The notes under the pieces are model-generated. The model was given only the letters and a program-made list of their open reading frames with translations, was not told where the DNA came from and did no database searches. Shown one piece after another: positions 47,601 through 58,008 of a stretch of DNA of 64,000 nt; within the stretch, counting starts at the first letter, position 1, and each line of letters opens with the position of its first letter. Origin of the DNA: Diphasiastrum complanatum. Lineage: Eukaryota > Streptophyta > Lycopodiopsida > Lycopodiales > Lycopodiaceae. The DNA is taken from contig CM055113.1 in the NCBI GenBank assembly GCA_029204225.1, forward strand, positions 2,810,081-2,874,080, in the 5' to 3' direction. The position numbers were made by a program, and so were the translations under genes.

Positions 47601-50600
47601 CTTACACTTGTGTATTTGAGACATCTTTCAACAAGTAAAAGTTTTATGATCTTGACTGTTTTATCCATTAAGCTACATGAACCTCTTCTTATAGTTGATT
47701 GTTTTTTACCTAATGATTCAGTTTTTGTGTGTTAATAATCAGTTGCATTTCTTTCATAGCAACTAGGAACATGGGAGTGTGGCATTGTTAATTATTCCCA
47801 TACCCAAGTTCCCAGGTCTGGGAACAATCCTGAGAACACCAACTAATGGGAAGATGGGAATTTGTTTGGAAACATGCATTCCCATGTTTCCAGAGGTCAC
47901 ATTTTCTGCACAGACCAAAAGTAAAGAAATAAGCAACGATACAGAAAACTCTAGTTTTATTGTGTATATATCTGTTTGTATTATATGTTGCTCTGACGAT
48001 GTGGCATTTCCATTCTCGTTCCCATTTTCTCGGGGAAAAATTTTCTAGATCCTCATTCCCGTTTCCTGGTCACTATGATTCCTTTAAATGTTTGTTGTAA
48101 GATGTCAGAAACATAATTGCTATCAAAGTTTATGTGCCTAATTCTACAGGATTCTCGACAACCTCCCAGTTGTGTCAAAGCCACAATCAAGTAAAACCAA
48201 TGATCGTGGCTGGCGTGGCTTTCCGGTTGGTTTTAAAGGAACATATGCTGATCAGGTACTTGAAACACATACATTTGAGATTCTTAGCATCTTGACGCAA
48301 ATAGTTTACCAGAATCAGACGTTTGGTTTACGGAGACAAAAATTCTTCAATGTTAACCTTACTCTTGTTTACAGTTTACTGGATACAGATGTTTGGTTGA
48401 TGGAGACAAGAATTCTAATATCTATAATGATAGCCGTACTCCTGTTTACTCATGTTTCCTGGATGCAGACGGGTGAGGAGAAGTATTTCCTATATAACCA
48501 TCTCAGTTTTACTGTTCTGTACCACAAAGACCCGGAGACTTCAGTGGCTCGAATTGTGGGTTTTGAAGTCACCCCTTTCAGGTAAATCTTTTTCTCCCAG
48601 TGATCTCTGATGCAAGGTTCCTCACTAATTTGCAAAGGTTTTTATGCTGAAAGGAATCCTGCAATGGCTCAACATTCTTTCGACAGAATAGCTTGAAGCC
48701 TTGAACATATCTGATCAAATCAGAGCTGAGTCACTTAAGATTGTCCTACTTTCCAAAGTTTCCAAATTGTGGGTTCTTTTATTTTTTGTTTAGTTTTTTG
48801 AATACACCAATATGCACTATTTGCTCTTGAATTTATGAGCATAGTGGCTCAGTGCAAGATGATGTTCATTGGTTGACTTTTGTTTATGCATAGTGTGAAG
48901 CACCAGTACGAGGAGCCTTGGAGTAAAGAAGCGCCTCGTCTCTTAACATGTAATAAGGATTCGAAGACATACGTAAACCCAACACAGGCTCCACAGGAGG
49001 TGAATGTTGACGAAGAGATAATCTTTACATACGATGTACAATTCAAGGTAAGACTATTTTTGCCCGCTTTCTCTCAGAATGCCAGCAATAGATTACTTAA
49101 CTTTTCTTGTACTTAAATTTTACATTCCAAAACTCGTGCTTCTTTGAAGCTGGGAAAGTTTACTCCCAGTTATGTTTGTAGTGACATGAGCACTGAGTAG
49201 CATATATTTAATGCTATGTATGAAGTTGATGGTTTCACATCTTTGTGTTATTTCATGCATTTTTTAGACCAATTATGATGCATAGTTCTAAAGAATTGCA
49301 AGTTGAGCTTAGTTGATGGTTTGAGACTTTCAGTGGATTGCATAGTGTGCATTTTTCTAGACCTAACGTGATGATCCATACTTCCAAACGAACTGCATTT
49401 TGAAAAGTTTTTGATTTCAAAATTCTTATTGACTCGATTCAAATTGACTGGGAACTGTGCTTACATCGACATTCAATAAAAAATGTAGTGTACAGGATAC
49501 TCACGAGGCTGTCTTTGGACTTTCAGGTCTCTGCTGTGAAATGGGCATCTCGTTGGGATAGCTACTTGCTGATGGCCGATGATCAAATTCACTGGTTCTC
49601 CATTGTCAATTCCCTTATGATTGTACTTTTTCTTTCTGGCATGGTTGCTATGATCATGATGCGTACACTTCATCGTGATATTTCTAAGTACAATCAGTTG
49701 GAGACACAGGATGAAGCCCAAGAAGAAACGGGATGGAAGCTTGTACATGGGGATGTTTTCCGGACTCCGAGCAATGCTGGTTTGCTTTGTATATATGTGG
49801 GCACAGGAGTGCAGTTCTTTGGAATGACATTAGTAACAGTGATTTTTGCAGTTTTAGGCTTCCTTTCACCTGCCAACCGGGGTGGCCTCATGACGGCGAT
49901 GTTACTATTGTGGGTCTTTATGGGCCTCTTTGCTGGCTATGCATCTGCACGCCTTTATAAGGCTTTCAAAGGCTCTGACTGGAAAAATATCACTTTGAAA
50001 GTTGCATTTGTGTTTCCTGCGACCATCTTTGCAATTTTCTTTGTTCTGAATGCCCTTATATGGGGAGAAAAGTCCTCGGGAGCTGTGCCATTTGGAACCA
50101 TGCTTGCCCTGGTTCTTTTGTGGTTTGGTATCTCGGTACCTCTTGTTTTTATTGGAAGCTACTTTGGCTATAAAAAGCCGGCACTTGAAGACCCAGTTAG
50201 AACTAACAAGATTCCAAGACAAATACCTGAGCAGGCTTGGTACATGCGCCCAGTGTTTACAATCCTTGTTGGTGGCATTCTACCATTTGGAGCAGTCTTC
50301 ATTGAGCTCTTCTTCATCCTCACATCTATATGGTTTCATCAGTTTTATTACATCTTTGGTTTCCTATTTTTAGTCTTTCTGATTCTGATCGTGACCTGCG
50401 CAGAGATCACAATAGTACTATGCTACTTTCAGCTGTGCAGCGAAGACTACAACTGGTGGTGGAGGTCTTATCTCACTGCAGGCTCATCAGCTCTATACCT
50501 CCTACTGTATGCCACATTTTACTTCTTCACAAGACTGGAGATTACAAAGCTGGTTTCGGGCATCCTGTACTTTGGGTATATTTTTATCAGCTCCTATTGT

Positions 50601-50684
50601 TTCTTTGTTTTGACGGGGACCATCGGCTTTTATGCATGTTACTGGTTTGTGCGAACAATTTACTCATCAGTCAAGATTGACTGA
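44685..50684 (+). CDS. TM9SF: Transmembrane 9 superfamily protein (nonaspanin, TMN8-10-like), seven exons, complete
   Basis: It encodes a 652-aa multispanning protein of the Golgi/endosomal membranes. Exons: 44685-44834, 46968-47132, 47290-47402, 48150-48255, 48469-48581, 48894-49047, 49527-50684, all GT-AG and in phase. The N-terminus is a signal peptide (CCLLLPLLLFLMPSSSKA) with cleavage expected before FYLPGVAPQDFAP. The lumenal domain has YCRPDKIINSAENLGEVLRG and HLSFTVLYHKD. The last exon holds all nine membrane helices, starting at WFSIVNSLMIVLFLSG, with GTGVQFFGM, GFLSPANRGG and CAEITIVLCYFQLCSEDY. It ends VKID, a K-x-D COPI-type Golgi retention signal known from plant members. Length and ends match the family (about 640-650 aa). 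I see no damage. Intron 1 (2.1 kb) has no gene. Confidence 0.97.
47757..48083. mobile_element. TIR/MITE-like element in TM9SF intron 3 (copy 1)
   Basis: The ends are roughly inverted (AGGAACATGGGAGTG at the left; CATTCCCGTTTCCTGGTCACTATG at the right). The inside is rich in CATTCCCA/TGGGAA. It resembles 51056-51416 in layout and end sequence. No ORF. Confidence 0.55.
48320..48466. repeat. Tandem duplication of the intron 4 acceptor region in TM9SF
   Basis: GTTTGGTTTACGGAGACAAAAATTCT...CTTGTTTACAG (about 48331-48376) is repeated in changed form at about 48391-48455 (GTTTGGTTGATGGAGACAAGAATTCT...CCTGTTTACTC). The first copy keeps a good acceptor (TTTACAG at 48376). The true exon follows GGATGCAG at 48468. 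Confidence 0.7.
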
Positions 50685-51055
50685 GGTAAAAAAGCCGCAA
50701 TTTTCTCATGTCGCTTGTAAATCTTATAAGTTAGCTGTCAGGGCTACTGAATCTGAGCTGGTAAAATAGAATGTTGACTTGGTTGAGATCGAACTCATTC
50801 AGAGACAGTTTTGCCACTCTCTGAGTCAAAAGCTGAATCGCTGCTGGTTGCTGTGAGGACAAGGTGTTACAAGCTACATTCTGGCTATCAATATTTGATT
50901 ATCTGTACTTAAGCCCTGCTGAATGTGGTATTGATCTGCAACATTATACATGTGATCTGTCCTGTTAATATCAAAAAGTACATGACATTGTCTTGTGCTA
51001 TTTCATTCTTGCTCTGGTCTTCTGACCTGTAAAAGATTTTTGTAACAAAGCATTA
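50685..51055 (+). other. TM9SF 3' untranslated region
   Basis: A T-rich region after the stop, with no ORF. Polyadenylation cannot be placed with confidence. AATATTTGATT...TGTACTT near 50891-50910 and TTGTCTTGTG near 50989 are plant-like near-upstream and far-upstream elements at best. Confidence 0.4.
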
Positions 51056-51416
51056 GCCTTGGTATCAGTCACCAGGGAACGTGTTCCCACCCCTTGGGAA
51101 TGGGGAATGCCGTTCCCAGCTGCTCCCCAACATGGAAACTTGAGTGCATGTGGGGGGAACATTGCCAAGCAAGGGAAACGCTTTCCTAGCTGTTTCCAGA
51201 CATTCCCCTGCAATTGGAGTTTTGGGACCATTTTGTGTAACCCCACCCCCCCACTTTTTTTTTTCTTCCAAATTTGTTTGCATATTCTACAATTTGAGTG
51301 CTTGAACTTTATGCTCAAGAACATATAATAATTAAATGATTATATGTGATGATGTGATGTTCCTTCATTCCCCATTCCCCAGAACGGTCCCATTTCCTGG
51401 CAACCATGCCTGGCAT
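51056..51416. mobile_element. TIR/MITE-like element downstream of TM9SF (copy 2)
   Basis: The left end AGTCACCAGGGAACGTGTTCCCA and the right end GGTCCCATTTCCTGGCAACCATG form an imperfect inverted pair. Inside are TGGGGAATGCCGTTCCC-type palindromes. It has the same style as 47757-48083. 51417-52880 contains no recognised gene. Confidence 0.55.
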
Positions 51417-53708
51417 TGGAGCTTTCTATTGTGCCAGCAGCTAGCAAGTTAATATTTTTTTAGCTTTTCTATTTAAGAGGTTTGTATAATAACTTGTTGG
51501 AATGTGCTTGATTAGAATCAGTGTCACGCTAAAGATGGAAATTACAAGGCACTAAACTCATGCAATCAAAGGCACTGGCACACAAACTCATTCTACCAAA
51601 ATGGCACCTGAAATTACACATGGACACCAACACTGAGATAACAATATTGAACAATCTTTAGTGTCTTCCTGTAATTATTTGAAATCAAAAGGTTAGCTCT
51701 ACATAATGAACTTCGGTTTGAAGCTGCATTATACTTGGGTGGTTAACACAATGCCTAGTTTAAACATTGGTTGTCATGTTAAATCTTAAAGAGTGTGAAG
51801 CGTTTTTTTTAGTTCTTGTGAAGAACTATAAATATCTCTAGCACACCATGAAGAATATAATCATGTATTACTATTGTACTTGGCTTTACAAAACCAAATC
51901 TCTCATTCAAAACATTAGCAAGTTTTAACAAATGCCTTGCTATACTGGGCTTTATGAGACATTATTTTATTGAAAAACACTAATCACACGAAGTGTTCTC
52001 AATATTTCATCTTGCAGATTGTAACAGAAGGCCTAAAGTACATCTTGCAAGATACTTCTTTCGTCACAGTGTTATTTGTTTTTGTGAGAAAATAGTTAAT
52101 TGTGTATATAATGTTACAGTTAAAGAGCATAAAAGGCCCTCCTTTCAAATTATTATATTAGATAACACTATTATGACAAATCAAAAGTCGTCGATTTTCA
52201 TGTAGGAAGTCGTGATTTGGGAGCCATGTCCATCCCCTGTTGCAATGGTACCTATCATCTACTTGCTCTTCACATTTTGTTCACTATGATGTCAAAAATT
52301 TCCCACACAAGCTAAACCTTAATTGGATGATTGGATGCAACTTGCCATAGTGTTACAACAAAAACTCATCTAATTTTGCATTACTAACTAATCCCACCTT
52401 GTCAACCCAAAGCATTGCTTTTGTTAATTTTGCTTTGATACTCTTTGATAGGTTGAAAGAACTCCAAAACAAATTGTGTTCAGATGTAGCATTGGAAAAT
52501 ATATTATCACTTTTTGCCCCTGCCTTGCTTTGCAAGGGGGACTTAGCGTTCATGTGAAAGATTGACCTGCTTGTGTTGTGGACTTGATTTAAAAGACATA
52601 AATAAATATTTTTTATTTGTATTTTCGATTTTTGTGAGTTAAACATGTGGCAATTTCATAGCTATTGCTTTTTCTTTTTTTTATTCTTTGTCAAATATTT
52701 ATATTTATTTTGATTAAGGAATTCCGGATTATTAAGAGATTGACATGTGGCTTTCCAATTGTCGTGGTCTTTGATTTTTGGGTTTTGGGTTTTGGGTTTT
52801 TGAACTACGTGCTTCTTGAAGTTTCGTTCATCACGTTTCTTGCCTTTTCTACCTGCTCGTTGTAGCTGCATGCTACATGCATGATGATGAGTAAGGCCAA
52901 TATCACAATCGCTAAATCCACGTTCACAAAGGACACAGCTTCTGCTCTCAGCTTCTCCTCTAGCAAGAAGAAGATGAACTACACAAATTCATGCTGCAGG
53001 GATTTTCCAAAAAGTGAGTCAGAATCCAGATCGAAGAACACATGGAGGCTTGAAATGATACTGCCCTTGAAGGATACGACTGTACAATGTCGTGCAGCTT
53101 CAATGGAATTTCAGATGAGAGGTTACCTCTCATCTGCAAAACATCTCATCTGAAACGTCTCATCCCGATGAATTTGTTTAGCAAAACATCAGATAAATCT
53201 AGAGATGTCGGCTTTGGAGGTTGATGGAATTTGCGCTTGTACCGATCCACAGATCCTACGTGCCGTATGTGTTTAGCGGTTACTCTACGAACGGGAACAG
53301 TGGGTTGTGTCTGTGGTTGTGTCTATGATTTGGCATCTCTAAATGCGTCTGTGATTTGGCAAGCACAAATGCCAAAACATAATTTGGTCATTCCAATTAG
53401 CAGAGGTGATTGTTAAACGAAGCATTGAAAATATCATGTCTGCAACAGCGCCATATTTCCATTTCTAGTAGCGAAAAGCTACAGATCAACAATATTTTGC
53501 TGCAAATCAACAATATGGCAAAATAACATCAGGCAATATATTGATACAAGCACAGGGAGGCGTTGTTGCCCATTTGAAATTGCTTGTTATTCTTATTATT
53601 ATGATTATGGTTGGCAATTGCTTCATCCTACAGTTTTCATCAGGATTTGATATTCCAAAACATAGGAGTTTCATATGATTTCTCAAGCAAGATCAAATGG
53701 CAAGATAA

Positions 53709-53798
<90 letters not shown>

Positions 53799-54470
53799 TA
53801 GACATAGAGCGTCGCACTTACACCAACCTCAACTGACTAGTCTCGCAGGTTATATCATCTTTGACAGCGATTTGATAGAGCTCTTGTAGACATAACTGTT
53901 AGTTCAGACCAACTTGGTTCCATATCCTCGCAATCCATTTCATGCTTTTGTTGTATGCTCCTGTGATATCAGCTCAAAAAGCTTATCATGAGCCGCTCTC
54001 AGTTGCAAAGATCATAAGCAATGCCTTTGAACCTTTCTCCATGATGGCAAAGTGTGATGATGTGATCCTCGCCATGACAAATTATACATGGCTTGCTATC
54101 GCATAGAGATGTGGTTCCAAAATATTTAAATGCTGTAGTGGGAACGATCAAGACCAAGAGGACTACCCAATTTGTAGATCGGTGTCGTACATGACTCAAA
54201 TGAAGACTCAACTACCAGCCTCTTGCAGGAGTTCCAGGAGATGATCTAGCAAAGGTGCAAAGGTGCAAAGAGCAGACTACATGATATCCAACCGTCACTA
54301 GCGACGCTGAAGTATTTTCGAGAATTTTTCACAAGTTTGATCTAATGTACGCAAAGAACACTTTGTGGGTTAGTACATTAGCGAGGGCATGGAGGAGGGT
54401 GAATTCTCTGAGGCCAGAGAAGGATCTAGCAGCACTGAAAAGGACTATGAAGAGGTGGATCCTGAGGAGG

Positions 54471-54500
54471 GTGAGGGTGAGGGTGAGGGTGAGAGTGAAG
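54471..54500. repeat. (GGTGAG)n repeat in an acidic ORF tail
   Basis: About five units. In one frame 54384-54520 reads [11 protein letters not shown]...[16 protein letters not shown] to a stop, an acidic tail like those of some TE proteins. Nothing upstream is recognisable. 52881-54380 is otherwise unassigned. Confidence 0.5.
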
Positions 54501-55188
54501 TTGAAGGAGAGGAGTACTAGATTTACTCCTAAATTGCATGACTCTTAACCTAGTTTCAACAAGTCTAAGATCAACAAGCAATTCAATAGTTCTGATGATC
54601 ATTACCGTTCAAAAGAATATGTATATGCTTGCATCTCAACATGAGTTTCACAATTAAACATACGACTTCAATGTTCAGCTATTCTATGTCATTTTTTTTC
54701 TCTGTCACAGTATAGTTTTATACTCTAGACTTTTATTTAGTTTCCTAGTTTGAGATAGGAGATATGATGAGGATTCCCAAAAGAGCTTCTAGCTATAGCT
54801 ATAAACTAGTCTAAGTAGGGGGATGTATCTAAGTAGCTTGGTACTCAAATCATGCAAATGTTTAAAATAAACAGCACTTGATGGTTACAAATTTCCAAGA
54901 TTGATCTTATGTGGACTAATATGTACGAAAAATACTAAAGGTGTGAGCCATTTGTGGTATATGAATGGGAATTACTATGAAATCATTTGGACTCCTAAAA
55001 AGTTAGAAATTGGAAATAGAAATCAAATTTTTAGTACTCATTAATATAAGACATACAACAAGGAAATATATAAAGAGTCAAGAGTAAAGCAACTTATATG
55101 TCTGCTCAATTCACCTTACATGTAGAATTGATGCTACATGAGACGTCTAACTAGTTATTGATCAAGACAACACGTCAATACAAATACA

Positions 55189-55458
55189 TCTCATATCTAC
55201 ATCGTCTTTTACAATTATGCCATATATGGCACACAATTGGATCATGTCTGGACAAACATACAAAATTCAAGAAATTTATTTGGAACTACATACACTTATT
55301 GGTCAGATCATTCACCAATAATGATAAACACCTTTAAAAAAACTTTAACAACGTGCAGTTTATTGCATGTTGCAAAGGCAGGGCCATGTGGCTTGCCACA
55401 ATGCACTTGTTTAGCTTGCACTACATTCGTGGATGTGCATGATCAAATGCATGTCTAG
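55189..55458 (+). pseudogene. Fragment resembling the end of an APE-type endonuclease domain
   Basis: The frame reads GTQLDHVWTNIQ, then TYTYWSDHSPIMI. LDH-W followed by SDH-P is the usual end of APE-type endonucleases carried by LINEs and some other elements. The start is cut off. A cysteine-rich tail (CGLPQCTCLAC) follows to the stop. The parent element is unclear. Confidence 0.35.
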
Positions 55459-55855
55459 CATTATTACATTGGAGGAGTTTCGGACACCAAAAGGGCCTTT
55501 TGTCAAGATGCTATTTTTGACTTCTCAACTATTCGACGTACAATTGGCCTAGTTATATATTTACACCTGTGAAAGACCGTAACGTTGTTTGTCGGTCGAT
55601 TTCTTTTTTGGAACTTTCCGATCATATTTTTATACAATTCAAAACTCCCGCCGAGCAGGGTCCTGACTTGTGATTGGACCGTAATTGCTGCCTGTGAGTT
55701 TCCTGAGTGCCCGAGACCTAACACTTGTGGTTAAAGTAAGTCTATTTTGATCTAACCATAGTTAGAGTAACATATATGTTTTACGAAAGACCGCGAGCAT
55801 TTATTACAAATTTGGTTATTTATTTTCATACTGATTCAACTACATTTTGTTTCAG

Positions 55856-57449
55856 ACTCTGTTGTTCATCTTCTTTTAGCTTTGCAATGGCTTCGGAAAG
55901 CCGTAGACCACGAAGCAATATTGTCTCAGTTTCTGCTTGTAATGAAAAAGACTTTGATGGCTCTTGGATACCACGTATCTATAGAAAATTTCACTGGGTT
56001 CTCATGCATCCCTCATCAAGAGGTGTTTTTGGTAAAAAGAGAAAATCAAATATGGTTTTGGAAAGGTAGAATTTTAGACTTCAAAGTTTCACCCGCTGGT
56101 CGATCCATTTCAGAGGTCTTGATTCAACATGTCTACATGCATAAGGAAATTAGAGTGGAAGGCGTAAGTTCAAATGACAGACTCAAATGCAATTGTAAGT
56201 TTTGGAGAATTTTTTGCTTTGAGCTTTGCATTAATCATTTAGATGTGCATCTGAGTATTTAAATGACATATAATTTTATGGATTTGTGCAAATTTGTATC
56301 CGTCAAGCATAATCGAATGGCAACCTACACAATCCCTTGTCGGCATCATGGACGTTATTCATTCTGATATTGGTCTTCTACAATACAAGAACCGCTCCAC
56401 GAAATCACTTTTGGATTCTTGTATTTTCTTCTATGATTCATTTTACACACCATCTAGTTTAGGTGGAAAATTAGAGGCGATATCATTACCCTCTTTCTCA
56501 AGCGAAGAATGGATTCCTCTAGATTCCACCATAGCAGAGAGCTTCCGATCAAGGCTTTTTATGGACATTCAAAACTGTATGAAATGTAGCACAGGTTCAA
56601 AAAAACAATAGATTGCACTGGTTTTTGTCTATTGCAATATTTGTTGATTTTTTTGTTGAATGTAATATTCGTAGAACAATGACAATGTTTATTTGTAGTG
56701 ATTTAACAGACAATATGTTATCAAGCCTCCTTGATGATCATTGGGATAAAAAGAGTAATGGCAATATCGAGTGCATAGTTAATAGATCGTCAATCATTAG
56801 AGGAGTTCTAAATCCCAAAAAGGCCCTTTGTAAAGATTCTTTTTATATTTTTTCTCGAATTTTTCTTACACATGGACCAATCAAAACACTCAAATTTGAA
56901 ATCTACGTAACGTAACTTTTTGAGTCCAAATTTTGATTCCATACAAAAAATGGCATAACTTTTTAGTGGTAAGTCCAGATTTAGCAGAGTTTGGTGCATT
57001 AGAAAGCGCTCAACAAGGGCTTTCCAATGATATGTTACATGGCATACTTTTGAGCTATGATTAAAAAGTTATGGCAAGTCAAAAGTATTAGGGTTATAAT
57101 ATTTTAATAATAAAAAAAGCATCTTGCACGAATTCTTAAAGGGTCTTTTTGGAACTCAAAACTCCTCTAATGGAAATTTAGATATCTTATAAAAAAACAA
57201 GTGCTTTCTTTAACATTTTATTATAGAAGATGGTCCAAAGTTGGCAATGGATGGAAAGCATTGGATCAGGATTTTACAATGAATCATCAAGATCAAATAG
57301 AAATCCAAGTGAGGAAAAATAATTCTACTCTTACAACAATTGCGGTGGAAGAAGATTGGACACTCGATCACATTCGATCAGAGTTTACATTGCGCAATAT
57401 GATATTCCTAAACACTTCTGTTTTTGAGTCAACGAGAGATTGGTAGGTG
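55856..57449 (+). pseudogene. Unrecognised multi-exon ORF set, interrupted by a TIR element
   Basis: I do not recognise the family. Protein-like exons: 55856-56192 (after TTTGTTTCAG; contains FLLVMKKTLMALGYHV and QIWFWKGRILDFKV, ending at a GTAAGT donor), about 56290-56595 (IIEWQPTQSLVGIMDVIHSD, PSSLGGKLEAISLPSFSSEE), about 56680-56795 (ICSDLTDNMLSSLLDDHWDK) and 57229-57449 (RWSKVGNGWKALDQDF, TTIAVEEDWTLDHIRSEF). The first and last exons have good splice sites, but I could not make all junctions agree in phase. The TIR insert at 56797-57172 lies directly after the third piece. A further small exon-like stretch, 57592-57654, reads VRPRQESRIECKDLN before a stop. Composition is AT-rich like the neighbouring genes to the right. 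Confidence 0.4.
56797..57172. mobile_element. 376-bp TIR element (MITE) with ends CATTAGAGGAGTT...
   Basis: The left end CATTAGAGGAGTTCTAAATC and following CCAAAAAGGCCCTTT are inverted at the right (AAAGGGTCTTTTTGGAACTC, then AAAACTCCTCTAATG). There is no ORF and no clear target duplication. The ends recall 6133-7350 (CATTAGGGCCCTTTTTG), and a similar single end lies at 55474 (CATTGGAGGAGTTTCGGAC). Confidence 0.75.
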
Positions 57450-58008
57450 TATGTGTATTTCAGGTTACATTTGAAATGACTTTCAATGATTTCATTTAAA
57501 CATGTTTCAGTGTTTTCGATATTGCAATATTTCAGTAATCTCAATGTTGATATTGTTTAACAAGTTTCTTTGATGTACAGGTAAGACCAAGACAAGAAAG
57601 TCGCATAGAGTGCAAGGACTTAAATAGAAGCGTAGAAATTGTTGAAACCGCATAAAAATTGGGATGATAGACGAGCAACAACAATGTACTTTTTCAAAAC
57701 AAAAGGAATACAAAGAAGTCTCAAATGACTTCAAGATTTCATCGAACAATTTGTATTTAGTATTTTGAAAAATGTACATTGTTTTTTAAATCGATATAAT
57801 ATATTTGTGGGATTCAGTAATAGCCCACTTTCTATTTTGTCTATCTATTGTTCTATGCATTATCATGTGATGTTATATTTCTATGTGTCTGTCAGAACTT
57901 ATGTGACAATATTTACATTTCAATCAAAGGTGCCTGAGGCATATCCTCAAGCATTGTAACCTCATCCACGGATCCCCTGGCAGGTATATCTGAGGCACCT
58001 TCATGCTT

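Noticed and set aside
50998-51324. Overlapping ORFs downstream of TM9SF
   Set aside because: They coincide with the MITE-like element and occur on both strands.
52881-53153. 90-codon plus-strand ORF starting MMMSKAN
   Set aside because: No similarity, no splice or promoter support, and surrounded by non-coding sequence. Left as unassigned.
53999-54211. Minus-strand ORF with C-x2-C...H...C spacing ([15 protein letters not shown])
   Set aside because: Spacing loosely like a zinc knuckle or RING, but the ORF is 70 codons, isolated and lacks the remaining ligands.
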